A DNA stretch of 64,000 nucleotides from an uncultured Roseobacter sp. (GCF_947492555.1 NZ_CANLNE010000001.1:1-64000); one strand, 5' to 3'. Counted from the stretch's first letter, positions 16,633 to 26,487 are shown. A program made the numbers and translations. Notes: generated by a model from the sequence alone, not told the origin.

Positions 16633-17967
16633 ATGCCCCCCGCCTTTCACGACTTCGCCGCGACCCTCAGCTATGAGGACCTGCCTCAGGACGTGCTGCG
16701 GGTGCTGCGCCGATCCTTTCTGGACACGATGGGGGTGGCTGCAGTCGCCTCGACCACTGAAATGGCGGGTATTGCCCGGCGCGCCGCCGTTGCGCTTTTC
16801 GGGTCAGGTCAAGCGGGCAGCGCGCGGATATTGATGCAGGGCGCCATTGTCAGCCCGGCAGGCGCGGCGATGGCCGGTGCCTTCACCATCGACAGCGTGG
16901 ATGCGCATGATGGTAGCTCACCCTGCAAGGGGCACGCAGGTTCCGCCGTCTTTCCGGCATTGATGGCCATGGCGGATGTCAGCGCCAACCTGCACGGCAC
17001 TGATTTTGCGACACTTCTGGCCATAGCTTACGAGGTCAGCTATCGTGCGGGACTGGCGCAGCACGCCACCTGCGCCGACTACCACACATCCGGGGCGTGG
17101 ACCTCCATCGGGGTTGCCGTCGCCTGTGCGCGGGCACTGCATTGCACACCGGACCAGATCAGACAGGCCGCCGGGATCGGCGAATACCACGGACCACGCA
17201 GCCAGATGATGCGCTGCATCGATCATCCGACGATGTTGAGGGATGGCGTTGGCTGGGGCGCGCCCTCGGGCGTGACGGCAGCCTATCTTGCGCAGATGGG
17301 CTTCACCGGCGCTCCGGCCCTGACCTGCGAACAGGCGCCCGAATTCTGGTCGGACCTTGGGGAGCGCTGGCGACTGGTCGAGGATACGCACTACAAAGCC
17401 TATCCCTGCTGCCGCTGGGCGCATCCCGCCATAGACGCCGCGCAGGATCTGATGCGGAACCACGGGCTGCACCACAGCCAGATTGCGGGCGTCAAGATAC
17501 ACACCTTCCACAATGCGACACGCCTTGCAGGCCATACTCCTGCAACACCCGATGAATTTGCCTATGCCATTGCTTTTCCCGTCGCAACAATGATCGTAAG
17601 AGGGCAAGTCGGCGCGCCTGAACTGGCCACCGAGACCTTGCAGGACGCAGATATCCTGCGGATCAGCAACGCCACGCAACTCATTGACGATCCGCACTTT
17701 ACCAAGATCAGCGTCGGCAAACGCTGGGCCAGCGTCAGCCTAACAACGTCCGACGGTCGCACTGTGACCTCCGAGCCCCGCACTCCCCGTGGCGATGTGG
17801 ATATGCCGCTGTCCGATACGGAAATCTCGGACAAGTTTCATCTCTTCGCCGATCCTATTCTGGGAGAGGCCCGCGCGGGTCGCATAGAGACGTTTGCTGG
17901 CAGTTTCGACAGTCTGGACGCGCGTGACTTTGCGCATCTGCTCGACCTCTGTCTGTCGCCATCCTGA
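16633..17967 (+). CDS. MmgE/PrpD family protein
   Basis: The 444-residue protein shows the MmgE/PrpD signature. It contains RSFLDTMGVAAVAS near the N-terminus, DSVDAHDGSSPCKGHAGSAVFPAL near residue 90, and the C-terminal-domain segment HYKAYPCCRWAHPAIDA. The family contains 2-methylcitrate dehydratase, cis-aconitate decarboxylase and many uncharacterised members. Its position after the valine genes, which produce propionyl-CoA, would suit a methylcitrate dehydratase. However, the sequence looks like the broader MmgE group and no other prp genes are present. AAAGGA precedes the ATG at 16633; an earlier GTG/ATG at 16606 is less likely. Confidence 0.85.
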   Translation: MPPAFHDFAATLSYEDLPQDVLRVLRRSFLDTMGVAAVASTTEMAGIARRAAVALFGSGQAGSARILMQGAIVSPAGAAMAGAFTIDSVDAHDGSSPCKGHAGSAVFPALMAMADVSANLHGTDFATLLAIAYEVSYRAGLAQHATCADYHTSGAWTSIGVAVACARALHCTPDQIRQAAGIGEYHGPRSQMMRCIDHPTMLRDGVGWGAPSGVTAAYLAQMGFTGAPALTCEQAPEFWSDLGERWRLVEDTHYKAYPCCRWAHPAIDAAQDLMRNHGLHHSQIAGVKIHTFHNATRLAGHTPATPDEFAYAIAFPVATMIVRGQVGAPELATETLQDADILRISNATQLIDDPHFTKISVGKRWASVSLTTSDGRTVTSEPRTPRGDVDMPLSDTEISDKFHLFADPILGEARAGRIETFAGSFDSLDARDFAHLLDLCLSPS

Positions 17968-18051
17968 GTACAGAATTCTGCCGTCAGCAAAAGTTTCTGA
18001 ACGATTCCCTGCGCGATTGAGTTATGCCCCCAGAAAATCAGGAGATGTCAC

Positions 18052-18384
18052 ATGCGGTTATTCATTCCATTCGTGCTGGCCTCGGCGGCGCTGTCATTCG
18101 CTACCCCTGTTGCTGCGGCACCCAAGGGATGCCCACCCGGTCTTGCCAAGAAAGCAACCCCATGTGTCCCGCCCGGACAGGCCAAGAAAGGCGGCTATGA
18201 AGGGAAAAGATACAACCGGGGCGACATCGTTCAGGGGGATTACATCATCATCCGCAATCCCGATCGCTACGGCCTGGGTCGCGACGGAACCTACTATCGC
18301 GTTGGCGACAATGTGTTTCGGGTAGACAGGGAAACGCATGAGGTTCTCGAGTTCCTGGGGGCTGCGGCGGCCCTTTTGGACTGA
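18052..18384 (+). CDS. Small exported RcnB-like protein
   Basis: The protein has 110 residues with a Sec signal peptide (MRLFIPFVLASAALSFATPVAAA). A short repeated motif follows: CPPGLAKK and then CVPPGQAKK, each with one Cys. The C-terminal part, DGTYYRVGDNVFRVDRETHEVL, resembles the C-terminal half of RcnB-type periplasmic proteins. RcnB itself modulates nickel/cobalt homeostasis in E. coli. The similarity here is limited to the fold-like YYRVGD segment, so the function is open. CAGGAG lies 7 nt before the ATG. It is convergent with uvrA. Confidence 0.75.
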   Translation: MRLFIPFVLASAALSFATPVAAAPKGCPPGLAKKATPCVPPGQAKKGGYEGKRYNRGDIVQGDYIIIRNPDRYGLGRDGTYYRVGDNVFRVDRETHEVLEFLGAAAALLD

Positions 18385-18415
18385 CCAGTCCGGGGCACAA
18401 CCAGTCCGGTGCACA
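18384..18415. repeat. Two tandem copies of a 16-bp unit
   Basis: ACCAGTCCGGGGCACA (18384-18399) is followed directly by ACCAGTCCGGTGCACA (18400-18415), differing at one base. It lies immediately after the stop codon of the small exported protein. It looks like a local slippage duplication; I see no function. Confidence 0.7.
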
Positions 18416-18499
18416 AAAAGGATGCCGTCCGCCCGTGCGTAGCGGCTCTCTGCTCAAACGGGGGATGTTGAGCCACCGAATTTCCGAGGTAACGCCCTG

Positions 18500-21382
18500 C
18501 TACTCGGCGGCCACTCGCCCGCGACTGAGGAGCATCGGTTTGAGGTATTTCCCGGTGTAGCTTTCCGCCACGTCGGCCACTTCTTCGGGCGTGCCCGTGG
18601 CGACGATCTGACCACCCCCGTCGCCACCTTCAGGACCGATGTCGATGATGTGGTCTGCCGTTTTCACCACGTCGAGGTTGTGTTCAATCACGATCACGGA
18701 GTTGCCCTGATCCACCAGCTCGTGCAGCACTTCCAGAAGCTTGCGCACGTCTTCGAAATGCAGGCCGGTCGTCGGTTCATCGAGGATGTAGAGCGTGCGG
18801 CCGGTGGAGCGTTTGCTGAGTTCCTTCGACAGCTTTACCCGCTGCGCCTCGCCGCCCGAGAGCGTTGTCGCCTGCTGGCCAACCTTGATGTAGCCCAACC
18901 CCACGCGCATCAGCGCGTCCATCTTTTCCCGGATCGACGGCACGGCGGAGAAGAATTGCTGCGCGTCCTCGACCGTCATGTCGAGCACATCCGCGATGGA
19001 CTTGCCCTTGAACTTGATCTCCAGCGTCTCGCGGTTGTAGCGCGCGCCCTTGCAGGTCTCGCATTCCACATAGACGTCGGGCAGGAAGTGCATCTCGATC
19101 TTGATCACACCGTCGCCCTGACACGCCTCACAGCGCCCGCCCTTGACGTTGAAGCTGAAGCGCCCGGGCTTATAGCCGCGCGCCTTGGCCTCGGGCAGCC
19201 CGGCGAACCAATCGCGGATCGGCGTGAAGGCACCGGTGTAGGTCGCCGGGTTCGAGCGCGGGGTGCGCCCGATCGGCCGCTGGTCGATGTCGATGACCTT
19301 GTCGAGGTGTTCCAACCCCTTGATCGTCTCGCAGGGCGCGGGTGTCTGGCGGGCACCGTTGAGCCGCATCGAGGCGGTCTTGAACAGTGTCTCGATGGTC
19401 AGCGTGGACTTGCCGCCGCCTGACACCCCCGTGACGCAGACGAATTTACCAAGCGGGTAATCGACGGTCACATTACGCAGGTTGTTGCCGGTCGCCCCGA
19501 CCACCTGCAGCTTTTTCTTGTTGCCGCCGCGCCGCTCTGCCGGAATCGCAATTTCGCGCACGCCGGTCAGGTACTGGCCGGTGATCGACTTCTTGGAGGC
19601 CGCAATCTTGCGCGGCGTGCCGTGGGCCACCACCTCGCCCCCATGAACACCCGCGCCCGGCCCGATGTCGAAAACGTAATCCGCCTCGCGGATGGCCTCC
19701 TCATCGTGTTCGACCACGATCACCGTATTGCCCTGATCGCGCAGGTTCTTGAGCGTCAGCAGCAGCCGGTCGTTGTCGCGTTGGTGCAGCCCGATGGAGG
19801 GCTCATCGAGCACGTAGAGCACGCCGGTCAGACCCGAGCCAATCTGCGATGCGAGCCGGATACGCTGGCTTTCGCCGCCGGACAGCGTGCCCGCGTTGCG
19901 GCTGAGCGTGAGATATTCGAGGCCCACATTGTTCAGGAACCCGAGCCGTTCGCGGATTTCCTTCAGGATCGCACGGGCGATTTCGTTTTTCTGCGCAGTC
20001 AGATGCTCCGGCACCGTCTCGCACCAGTCGAAGGCCTCGCGGATCGACATTTCGACCACCTGCCCCACGTGCAGCAGCTTCTCCGCATTATCGGACGGAC
20101 CCAGTTTCACCGCCAGTGCCTCGTCCCGCAACCGGTAGCCACCACAGCTGCCACAGGAGCGATTGTTCTGATAGCGCTCGAATTCCTCGCGAATCCAATT
20201 GCTGTCGGTTTCGCGGTAACGCCGCTCCATATTGGGGATCACACCTTCGAAGGTGCGGGTCACTTGATAGACACGCCCGCCCTCGTCATAGCGGAAGGCA
20301 ATTTCTTCCTCACCGGAGCCGTAAAGGAAGACCTGTTGCACCTTCTCGGGCAGGTCCTTCCATTTGGTCGACTGCTTGAACTTGTAGTGTTTCGCAATGG
20401 CTTCAATGGTTTGCAGGAAGTACGGCGACTTCCCCTTGCGCCAGGGGGCCAGCGCGCCATCTGCGATTTTCAGGTTCTGATCCGGCACTACGAGGCGCTC
20501 GTCAAAGAACAACTCGACGCCCAGACCATCGCACTCCGGACAGGCCCCGAAAGGCGCGTTGAAGGAGAACAGGCGCGGCTCAATCTCAGGGATTGTGAAG
20601 CCGCTAACCGGACAGGCGAATTTCTCGGAGAAAGTGGTGCGCTCGGGATCGCCTTCGCTGGGCGCGGTCTCCAGGATCGCGATACCATCGGCGAGGTCGA
20701 GGGCGGTGCGTAAGGAATCGGCCAGCCGCGTCTCCAGCCCTTCGCGCACGACGATCCGGTCGACCACCACGTCGATGTCATGACGAAACTTCTTGTCGAG
20801 GGTCGGCGGCTCATCGAGTTCGTAAAACTCACCGTCCACCTTGACCCGCTGGAACCCCTGCTTGCGCAGCTCCAGAAACTCCTTGCGGTACTCGCCTTTA
20901 CGGTCGCGGACGATGGGCGCGAGCAGATAGGCACGGGTCCCCTCCTCCATCGCCATCACGCGGTCGACCATATCCTGCACCTGCTGCGCCTCAATGGGCT
21001 TGCCGGTGGCGGGCGAATAGGGCGTGCCGACGCGGGCGAACAAAAGCCGCATGTAGTCATAGATTTCGGTGACCGTGCCGACGGTAGAGCGCGGGTTCTT
21101 CGAGGTGGTTTTCTGCTCAATGGAAATCGCAGGCGAGAGACCCGCGATGTGATCCACATCCGGCTTCTGCATCATGTCGAGGAACTGCCGCGCATAGGCG
21201 CTGAGCGATTCGACATAGCGGCGTTGGCCCTCGGCATAGATCGTATCGAAGGCGAGCGAGGACTTGCCGGAGCCGGAAAGCCCTGTAATCACAACGAGTT
21301 TGTCGCGCGGGATATCCACGTCGATGCTCTTGAGATTGTGCTCGCGCGCGCCGCGCACCTCGATATTCTTCAACTCGGCCAT
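18500..21382 (-). CDS. uvrA: Excinuclease ABC subunit A
   Basis: This is a full-length UvrA of 960 residues. It has two ABC modules: Walker [15 protein letters not shown] near residue 32 and [13 protein letters not shown] near residue 650. The ABC signatures are [13 protein letters not shown] and [15 protein letters not shown]. Zinc-binding pairs are seen in [29 protein letters not shown] and [12 protein letters not shown]. UvrA dimerises, loads UvrB on damaged DNA and starts nucleotide excision repair. It appears to be transcribed alone, as in most Rhodobacteraceae; no LexA box was recognised in the short 80-bp upstream gap. Confidence 0.98.
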   Translation of the reverse strand: MAELKNIEVRGAREHNLKSIDVDIPRDKLVVITGLSGSGKSSLAFDTIYAEGQRRYVESLSAYARQFLDMMQKPDVDHIAGLSPAISIEQKTTSKNPRSTVGTVTEIYDYMRLLFARVGTPYSPATGKPIEAQQVQDMVDRVMAMEEGTRAYLLAPIVRDRKGEYRKEFLELRKQGFQRVKVDGEFYELDEPPTLDKKFRHDIDVVVDRIVVREGLETRLADSLRTALDLADGIAILETAPSEGDPERTTFSEKFACPVSGFTIPEIEPRLFSFNAPFGACPECDGLGVELFFDERLVVPDQNLKIADGALAPWRKGKSPYFLQTIEAIAKHYKFKQSTKWKDLPEKVQQVFLYGSGEEEIAFRYDEGGRVYQVTRTFEGVIPNMERRYRETDSNWIREEFERYQNNRSCGSCGGYRLRDEALAVKLGPSDNAEKLLHVGQVVEMSIREAFDWCETVPEHLTAQKNEIARAILKEIRERLGFLNNVGLEYLTLSRNAGTLSGGESQRIRLASQIGSGLTGVLYVLDEPSIGLHQRDNDRLLLTLKNLRDQGNTVIVVEHDEEAIREADYVFDIGPGAGVHGGEVVAHGTPRKIAASKKSITGQYLTGVREIAIPAERRGGNKKKLQVVGATGNNLRNVTVDYPLGKFVCVTGVSGGGKSTLTIETLFKTASMRLNGARQTPAPCETIKGLEHLDKVIDIDQRPIGRTPRSNPATYTGAFTPIRDWFAGLPEAKARGYKPGRFSFNVKGGRCEACQGDGVIKIEMHFLPDVYVECETCKGARYNRETLEIKFKGKSIADVLDMTVEDAQQFFSAVPSIREKMDALMRVGLGYIKVGQQATTLSGGEAQRVKLSKELSKRSTGRTLYILDEPTTGLHFEDVRKLLEVLHELVDQGNSVIVIEHNLDVVKTADHIIDIGPEGGDGGGQIVATGTPEEVADVAESYTGKYLKPMLLSRGRVAAE

Positions 21383-21462
21383 CAGGCACCCCCGGTTAAC
21401 GGTCTAGACATAGGCGGCTCGCAGGGATTCTCCAACAAAAAAGAGAGAACGTAAAGAGAACA

Positions 21463-22620
21463 TCAAGCCCGACGCCGACGCCGTGCCAAAACCACATGCG
21501 CGCACCCCCCGAGCACAAAGGCGCAGCCCGCCAGAACCGGCAATCCGGCATAACCCAAAGAACCTGCCGTGATAGCCATGACAGGCGTTCCGAGCGTGTT
21601 GCCGACATTGCCCATCTGTGCCACCGCCCCATTGGCCTGGGCCTGCGTCTCCGGGCTGTGGTTCAGTTGGGGCACCGCCGCAAAGCTGGCCCCCTGGATC
21701 AACCCCATGGTACCCGCAAGGGCAAGACACGCCATCGGCGCGCCGGGGTCAAGCCAAAGCCACCCCATCGACAGACAGCTACCGACAAAACCTGTCAGGA
21801 TGACGGTGATCGCGGGGACATGCCGCAACAGGGCCACCCCCAGCGTCATCGAGGAGGCGATACTGACGAGCGGCATGGCCCCCATCACGAAAGCGCGGCT
21901 CTCTTCGGCAATATAGGCGGGCAGCACCGTCAGAATGGACACGAAACAGAAAGTGTAGAACAGCCAGCCGATGGCCGGAGCGGAGATCCAGGGAGAGCGG
22001 TAAATTTCAACATGGTCCCGCAGAATCTTGGACAGGGACAGCGGGGGGGCGGGTTGATCGACGGTCAGCGCCTTAAGCCGTGCCCCCAACAGCAGGGCAA
22101 AGGCCGCCATGTAGATTGCATGCGCCGTCAACAGGGCCGGTATGCCTTTCCAGGCGACAAGGGGCAGCCCACCCCAGGCCAGTATCGTGAAGGCCACGCC
22201 AAAGAAGGTACCCCAGAGGGTCAACGCCAACCCACGATCCTTCGGGGCGCAGATCTGTGCGATCAGCGTCGGGGCTGCAACGACAACGGCGAGATGCGAC
22301 AGCCCCTCCAGCGCGCGGCTGGCCAGCATCCATGGCAGCGGTGGCAGAAACGCCTGAAACAGGGAGATCGCGGCCCCGATCCAAAGCGCCCAGAGCAGCG
22401 CCCGCCGGTAGCGGATGCGGGCCACCATCAGACCTGCCGCAACACCGAAGAAAATACCCAGCAGGCCGACGATGGAAACGATGAATCCCAGTGCCGCGCC
22501 TGCGTCCGGGTAGACGCCGGGCAGTTGATCAAAAATCGCGCTGAACTTGCCATATTGGGCCGCCGCGCCCAGCCCGGCCCCCCAGAGCGCAAGCACCAGT
22601 CCCCAAGATGTTGTCTGCAT
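21463..22620 (-). CDS. MFS transporter
   Basis: Starting at MQTTSWGLVLALWGAGLGAAAQ gives 385 residues with about twelve hydrophobic segments and a central loop (LKALTVDQPAPPLSLSKIL). The loop between helices 2 and 3 contains the basic ARIRYRRAL typical of the major facilitator superfamily. The substrate cannot be inferred. The open frame begins further upstream (22692), but that extension is hydrophilic and lacks a start signal, while GAGGGG lies before the chosen ATG. It ends in a run of Arg residues. Confidence 0.85.
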   Translation of the reverse strand: MQTTSWGLVLALWGAGLGAAAQYGKFSAIFDQLPGVYPDAGAALGFIVSIVGLLGIFFGVAAGLMVARIRYRRALLWALWIGAAISLFQAFLPPLPWMLASRALEGLSHLAVVVAAPTLIAQICAPKDRGLALTLWGTFFGVAFTILAWGGLPLVAWKGIPALLTAHAIYMAAFALLLGARLKALTVDQPAPPLSLSKILRDHVEIYRSPWISAPAIGWLFYTFCFVSILTVLPAYIAEESRAFVMGAMPLVSIASSMTLGVALLRHVPAITVILTGFVGSCLSMGWLWLDPGAPMACLALAGTMGLIQGASFAAVPQLNHSPETQAQANGAVAQMGNVGNTLGTPVMAITAGSLGYAGLPVLAGCAFVLGGCAHVVLARRRRRA

Positions 22621-22722
22621 GGCACCAGCCCCCTCGGGCGCGGTATGACAGAGCCGTGTGAGGGTGGCAATCTGGTGCCGCGATGAACGCAACCGAATTG
22701 TCGCTCAGCGTCCTGGGCGGTC

Positions 22723-23325
22723 TTATGCGCCCCTTCGTCTGTGCAGAAAACCAAGCGCTGCAAACCCGAACAGGGTCAGTGGGAGCGCGCCTGGCAGAGG
22801 CACCGGTGCCGGAACGGCGCTGAGCACGGACCCCGGCCTGCCGCTGCGGGATGGCGAGCAACTGCCGCAATCCGTGACACCGGTTTTCGTGACGGGGAAC
22901 TTGTTCAGCGTGTCGCCGATCAGCAGGAGCGCCTCTACGGGCGTGTCGAGAACGTCAAAGCCGTCATAGCCGAAGCCGAGCCGAAAGTGCCGCGGCCTAT
23001 CGGGCCCGTACCAGTAGGTGACATCGTCGGTTTCGAAGTTGATAAAACTGAAACCACCCTGGATGTAGGTATTGGCGACGTGCCCCGCGCTCGCGCTGCT
23101 GAAGGTTTGGCCCGGCAGAACCCCGATGAGAACGGAGGTCAGCCCTTCCGAGACCGTGATGTCCCAGGACGTCACGGTGTTAAGCTCGCTGTCCCAGACA
23201 AAGCTGCCAATGGCCGAGCCGCTGTTCTCGAGATTGATGTCCATCGTCCAGGTGACAGAGGCTGTCTGCCCGGACGTGGCCCATAGGCTGAAGAGAATGG
23301 CTGTCAAAAAACGTGAGATACTCAT
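22723..23325 (-). CDS. Exported VPLPA-CTERM sorting-domain protein
   Basis: The protein has 200 residues, with a signal peptide (MSISRFLTAILFSLWATSGQTAS), a beta-rich Gly/Ser/Thr-rich body and a classical C-terminal sorting tail. The tail is PVPLPGALPLTLFGFAAL followed by a short basic tail ending in RRRGA. The VPLPA motif, hydrophobic helix and Arg cluster match the VPLPA-CTERM class of PEP-CTERM-like signals, which are processed by an exosortase and linked to surface or exopolysaccharide proteins. No exosortase gene lies in the window. GGAAGGA precedes the ATG at 23325, and the in-frame ATG six codons upstream lacks a site. Function of the body is unknown. Confidence 0.82.
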   Translation of the reverse strand: MSISRFLTAILFSLWATSGQTASVTWTMDINLENSGSAIGSFVWDSELNTVTSWDITVSEGLTSVLIGVLPGQTFSSASAGHVANTYIQGGFSFINFETDDVTYWYGPDRPRHFRLGFGYDGFDVLDTPVEALLLIGDTLNKFPVTKTGVTDCGSCSPSRSGRPGSVLSAVPAPVPLPGALPLTLFGFAALGFLHRRRGA

Positions 23326-23518
23326 AACAAAGGTCCTTCCCATTGGGAATGTGACGGGTCACCTGACCCAACACCACAAAATGAGATCAGATGACCAACA
23401 CCACAACCCGCATCGCCGCAGGACGCCCTTGCAAAAACGCAGGACGCGGCGGGGTGCCTTGATCAGGTGGCCGGAGTTACACCTCGCGCAGACGGCAACG
23501 TCTCGGACCTGCCCCGTC

Positions 23519-24104
23519 TCAGGCGCCAGCGGACCTTGTGGCCGCCCCCGACGCATGACCACGGCGGTCAGACCTGGCGTTTTCGATCAGACGGCGGGTG
23601 ATCGTGCGCATCGCCGACATGCCGAAAGCCGGGTGTTCCAGCTGCAGCCGCATGAACAGTTTCTCATCAATCTCGTGGACTTGCGCATCTTCGGTACAGC
23701 GCGGTCGCCGTGCGCGCCGCCTGGTCGGTGAAAAGAGCCATCTCGCGAAAGATGCTACCCGCCGCGAGATCGATGTCATGCTCCTAGCTGTGCACCCGAC
23801 CGGCCGACAGAAAGTACAGGCGGTCCACCGGATCGCCCTGCTGGAACACGACAGGTCCGGCCTTGATCCGCCGCAACCGACCTTAGGGTCGGATGACTGA
23901 AAAAATCGCCTGCTTTTTATCCGTCGCTCTGCTGAGCTTGCCGCGCAGGGACATGGGCTGCAGAATGGCGGCTTAGACGATGAAACAGAGCGAGGATGCG
24001 ATGGCCAGAATGCGCAACGGCATCATCGTGTTCATCGCGTCGGTGGCGTCGGTCAGGATCGAGGCCAGCCAGCCGACGGCCTCGATCCAGGTTAACGTTG
24101 TCAT
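23519..24104 (-). pseudogene. Decayed gene for a membrane protein with a cyclic-nucleotide-binding domain
   Basis: Reading the minus strand from ATG at 24104 gives MTTLTWIEAVGWLASILTDA and MPLRILAIASSLCFIV, then a stop at about 23975. The sequence resumes with MSLRGKLSRATDKKQAIFSVI, another stop, then RRIKAGPVVFQQGDPVDRLY and FLSAGRV. These are classical cyclic-nucleotide-binding (CAP_ED) pieces. A TAG stop, FREMALFTDQAARTATAL and a frame change into DAQVHEIDEKLFMRLQLEHP follow, then RTITRRLIENARSD. At least three in-frame stops, one frameshift and an apparent deletion of the middle membrane part are visible. The gene is dead, having once encoded a small membrane protein fused to a Crp-like sensor domain. 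Confidence 0.75.
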
Positions 24105-24372
24105 CTGATGCATGCGGCTCCCCCTGAAGGCCAGCCTGCATGGCCGCCCACCCCCTTGTGCCGGTCCTGCACCCGGCGCCGCGATGATGTCGCGGAATTG
24201 GGACGGTGGGAGATCAATTCATACGCCGCGGTATGGCGCGTTCCGATTGTGACAGCGGCATCTGTGCCCACATCATCCCGGGCGGCACTCCGGCGTCAAA
24301 GAGGAGTCGGTGCGGGGTCCGTCCGGCCTCACACACCCGATGTATTGCTGGAAAACCGTGTTGCTGAGCGGC

Positions 24373-25770
24373 TTACATGTGGATGACGCGGCCGTAGGCG
24401 TCGAGCACGGACTCGTGCATCATCTCGCTGAGGGTCGGGTGCGGGAAGACGGTGTTCATCAGGTCTTCCTCGGTGGTCTCAAGCTGGCGACCCACAACAT
24501 AGCCCTGAATGAGTTCGGTCACTTCCGCACCAACCATGTGCGCGCCCAGCAGCTCGCCCGTCTTGGCATCAAAGATCGTCTTGATCATGCCTTCCTGCTC
24601 GCCCAGAGCAATCGCCTTGCCGTTGCCGATGAAGGGGAAGCGGCCCACCTTGATCTCGTAGCCAAGTTCCTTGGCCTTGGCCTCGGAATAGCCGACGGAG
24701 GCGACCTGCGGGTGGCAATAGGTGCAGCCTGCGATGCTCTCGGGCTTCACCGGGTGCACGTCATTCTGCCCGGCCATCAACTCGGCGACCATAACGCCCT
24801 CGTGGCTCGCCTTATGCGCCAGCCACGGGGCACCGGCGATGTCACCAATGGCATAGAGCCCGTCGACACCCGTACGGCAGAATTCATCCGTGACCACATG
24901 GGTGCGGTCGATCTTGACGCCAAGCGCTTCGAGGCCAAGCCCTTCCACATTGCCGACAATCCCCACCGCAGAGATCACCGTGTCGAACTCGTGTTTCTCG
25001 ACCTTGCCGCCCACCTCAATATGGGCGGTGACCTTGCCCTTGCCGCGATCAAGCTGCTTGACCATGGCCTTCTGCATGATCTTCATGCCCTGCTTTTCGA
25101 AGGATTTTTTCGCAAAGGCAGAGATTTCGGCGTCTTCCACGGGCAACACGCGGTCCATCACCTCGACCACGGTCGTATCGGCCCCCAGTGTGTTGTAAAA
25201 GCTGGCAAATTCAATGCCGATGGCTCCAGACCCGATCACCAGCAGTTTCTTGGGCATGTGCTTGGGCTGCAGCGCGTGTTTGTACGTCCAGACCAGATCG
25301 CCGTCCGCCTCCAGACCCGGCAATTCGCGCGCACGGGCGCCGGTGGCCAGCACGATATTCTTGGCGGTCAATTCTTCGGTGGCCTTGTCGGTTTTCACGC
25401 TGACCTTGCCCTTGGCAGGGATCGTGGCCTCGCCCATGAAGACGGTGACCTTGTTCTTCTTCATCAGGTGGCCGATGCCGCCCGACAGCTGCCCCGCCAC
25501 CTGACGCGAACGTTTCACCACCGCATCGAGATCGTAACCCACGTTATCGGCTTTCAGGCCGAATTCCTTGGCCCGGTGCATCAGGTGGAAGACTTCGGAG
25601 GAGCGCAGCATCGCCTTGGTTGGGATGCAGCCCCAGTTGAGGCAAATGCCGCCCAGATGTTCGCGTTCGACGATGGCAACGGACATCCCCAGCTGCGCGC
25701 CCCGGATCGCGGCCACATAGCCGCCGGGGCCTGCCCCAATCACAATCAGATCAAAGGATTTCGCAGCCAT
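24373..25770 (-). CDS. lpdA: Dihydrolipoyl dehydrogenase (E3)
   Basis: The protein has 465 residues. The N-terminal FAD-binding GAGPGGYVAAIRGAQLG and the redox-active disulfide in GGICLNWGCIPTKAML are intact. So are the NAD-binding GSGAIGIEFASFY and the C-terminal interface segment HPHPTLSEMMHESVLDA near the end. It reoxidises the lipoyl groups of 2-oxoacid dehydrogenase complexes. A 20-bp palindrome 30 bp upstream of its ATG is almost the same as the one before pdhA at 40459, which strongly suggests that it supplies E3 to the pyruvate dehydrogenase complex and is co-regulated with it. GAGGACATGTC precedes the ATG. Confidence 0.97.
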   Translation of the reverse strand: MAAKSFDLIVIGAGPGGYVAAIRGAQLGMSVAIVEREHLGGICLNWGCIPTKAMLRSSEVFHLMHRAKEFGLKADNVGYDLDAVVKRSRQVAGQLSGGIGHLMKKNKVTVFMGEATIPAKGKVSVKTDKATEELTAKNIVLATGARARELPGLEADGDLVWTYKHALQPKHMPKKLLVIGSGAIGIEFASFYNTLGADTTVVEVMDRVLPVEDAEISAFAKKSFEKQGMKIMQKAMVKQLDRGKGKVTAHIEVGGKVEKHEFDTVISAVGIVGNVEGLGLEALGVKIDRTHVVTDEFCRTGVDGLYAIGDIAGAPWLAHKASHEGVMVAELMAGQNDVHPVKPESIAGCTYCHPQVASVGYSEAKAKELGYEIKVGRFPFIGNGKAIALGEQEGMIKTIFDAKTGELLGAHMVGAEVTELIQGYVVGRQLETTEEDLMNTVFPHPTLSEMMHESVLDAYGRVIHM

Positions 25771-25795
25771 GACATGTCCTCGCAGATGGGGTCCA

Positions 25796-25823
25796 AAATA
25801 TAGTTTACCGTTAAACTATATTT
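25796..25823. promoter_or_regulatory. Palindromic operator upstream of lpdA, shared with pdhA
   Basis: A perfect inverted repeat with 12-bp arms surrounds a 4-nt spacer (AAATATAGTTTA and TAAACTATATTT). Its core on the lpdA coding strand is ATAGTTTAACGGTAAACTAT, which differs by one base from the core before pdhA at 40459-40478. The core ends 30 bp from the lpdA start codon, so a bound regulator would block or contact RNA polymerase. The regulator is unknown. Confidence 0.8.
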
Positions 25824-25902
25824 CGATCAGCGGCAACATGAACTGCGGCGCGACAAATGCGCACCGCGCAAAGGCGCCCTGCAGGACGCGCATGGATGGC
25901 GC

Positions 25903-26487
25903 TCAGGCGGCTTTGTCGGCCTGAAGGCTGCGGACCATTTCGCCGTATCCGCCCCGCGCGATGAATTCCACTTCTGCCTGCGTCGGGGCGCGGTCAAGCG
26001 CCGCATTGCGGTGTGGAAAGCGCCCGAACTGGCGGATGACGGCGCGATGGGCCTGCGCATGCAGCAGGTTTTCAGGTCCGTGCTCTGGCATACGTTCACA
26101 CATCAGACGCACGCAACGGTCCTGATCACAAAGATTTTCCGAATGCATCAACGGCAAGTAGAAAAACTGGCGCGCGGGCTCGTCGATCCGCATGTCCCAG
26201 CCCTTGTCGATGGCTGATTTCGCAGCGGCCAGAGCGGCCCGGTCGCTGGCAAAGGCCTGACCGGTATCGCGGAACATGTTGCGGGAAAACTGATCCATCA
26301 AGATGATGTAGGCCAGCGCGCCCGAGGGGTATGTCAGCCAGAGGGAAAATCGCCCTTCACAGGCCGCTTTCCAGGTTTCTTCGAACCGTGTCCTCATCGC
26401 CGTATCCAGCGCATCAGACTGTTTGTACCAGCCCTTGGGGCCGATGTCGTCGAGCCAAAAACTCAAGATCTCTTGCGGACCTACCAT
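25903..26487 (-). CDS. DUF924 family protein
   Basis: The 194-residue, largely helical protein has the DUF924 signatures ILSFWLDDIGPKGWYKQ at the N-terminus, YIILMDQFSRNMFRDTGQAFASD in the middle, and FYLPLMHSE with RFPHRNAAL later. The fold is TPR-like; no enzymatic activity is established for the family. GGAG lies 9 nt before the ATG at 26487, and a GTG one codon earlier is possible. It is not obviously in an operon with lpdA, because the palindromic operator lies between them. Confidence 0.85.
   Translation of the reverse strand: MVGPQEILSFWLDDIGPKGWYKQSDALDTAMRTRFEETWKAACEGRFSLWLTYPSGALAYIILMDQFSRNMFRDTGQAFASDRAALAAAKSAIDKGWDMRIDEPARQFFYLPLMHSENLCDQDRCVRLMCERMPEHGPENLLHAQAHRAVIRQFGRFPHRNAALDRAPTQAEVEFIARGGYGEMVRSLQADKAA

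Noticed and set aside
24105-24372. Search for a gene between lpdA and the broken sensor gene
   Set aside because: No frame with start signal or recognisable residues was seen; the stretch may be further decayed sequence.
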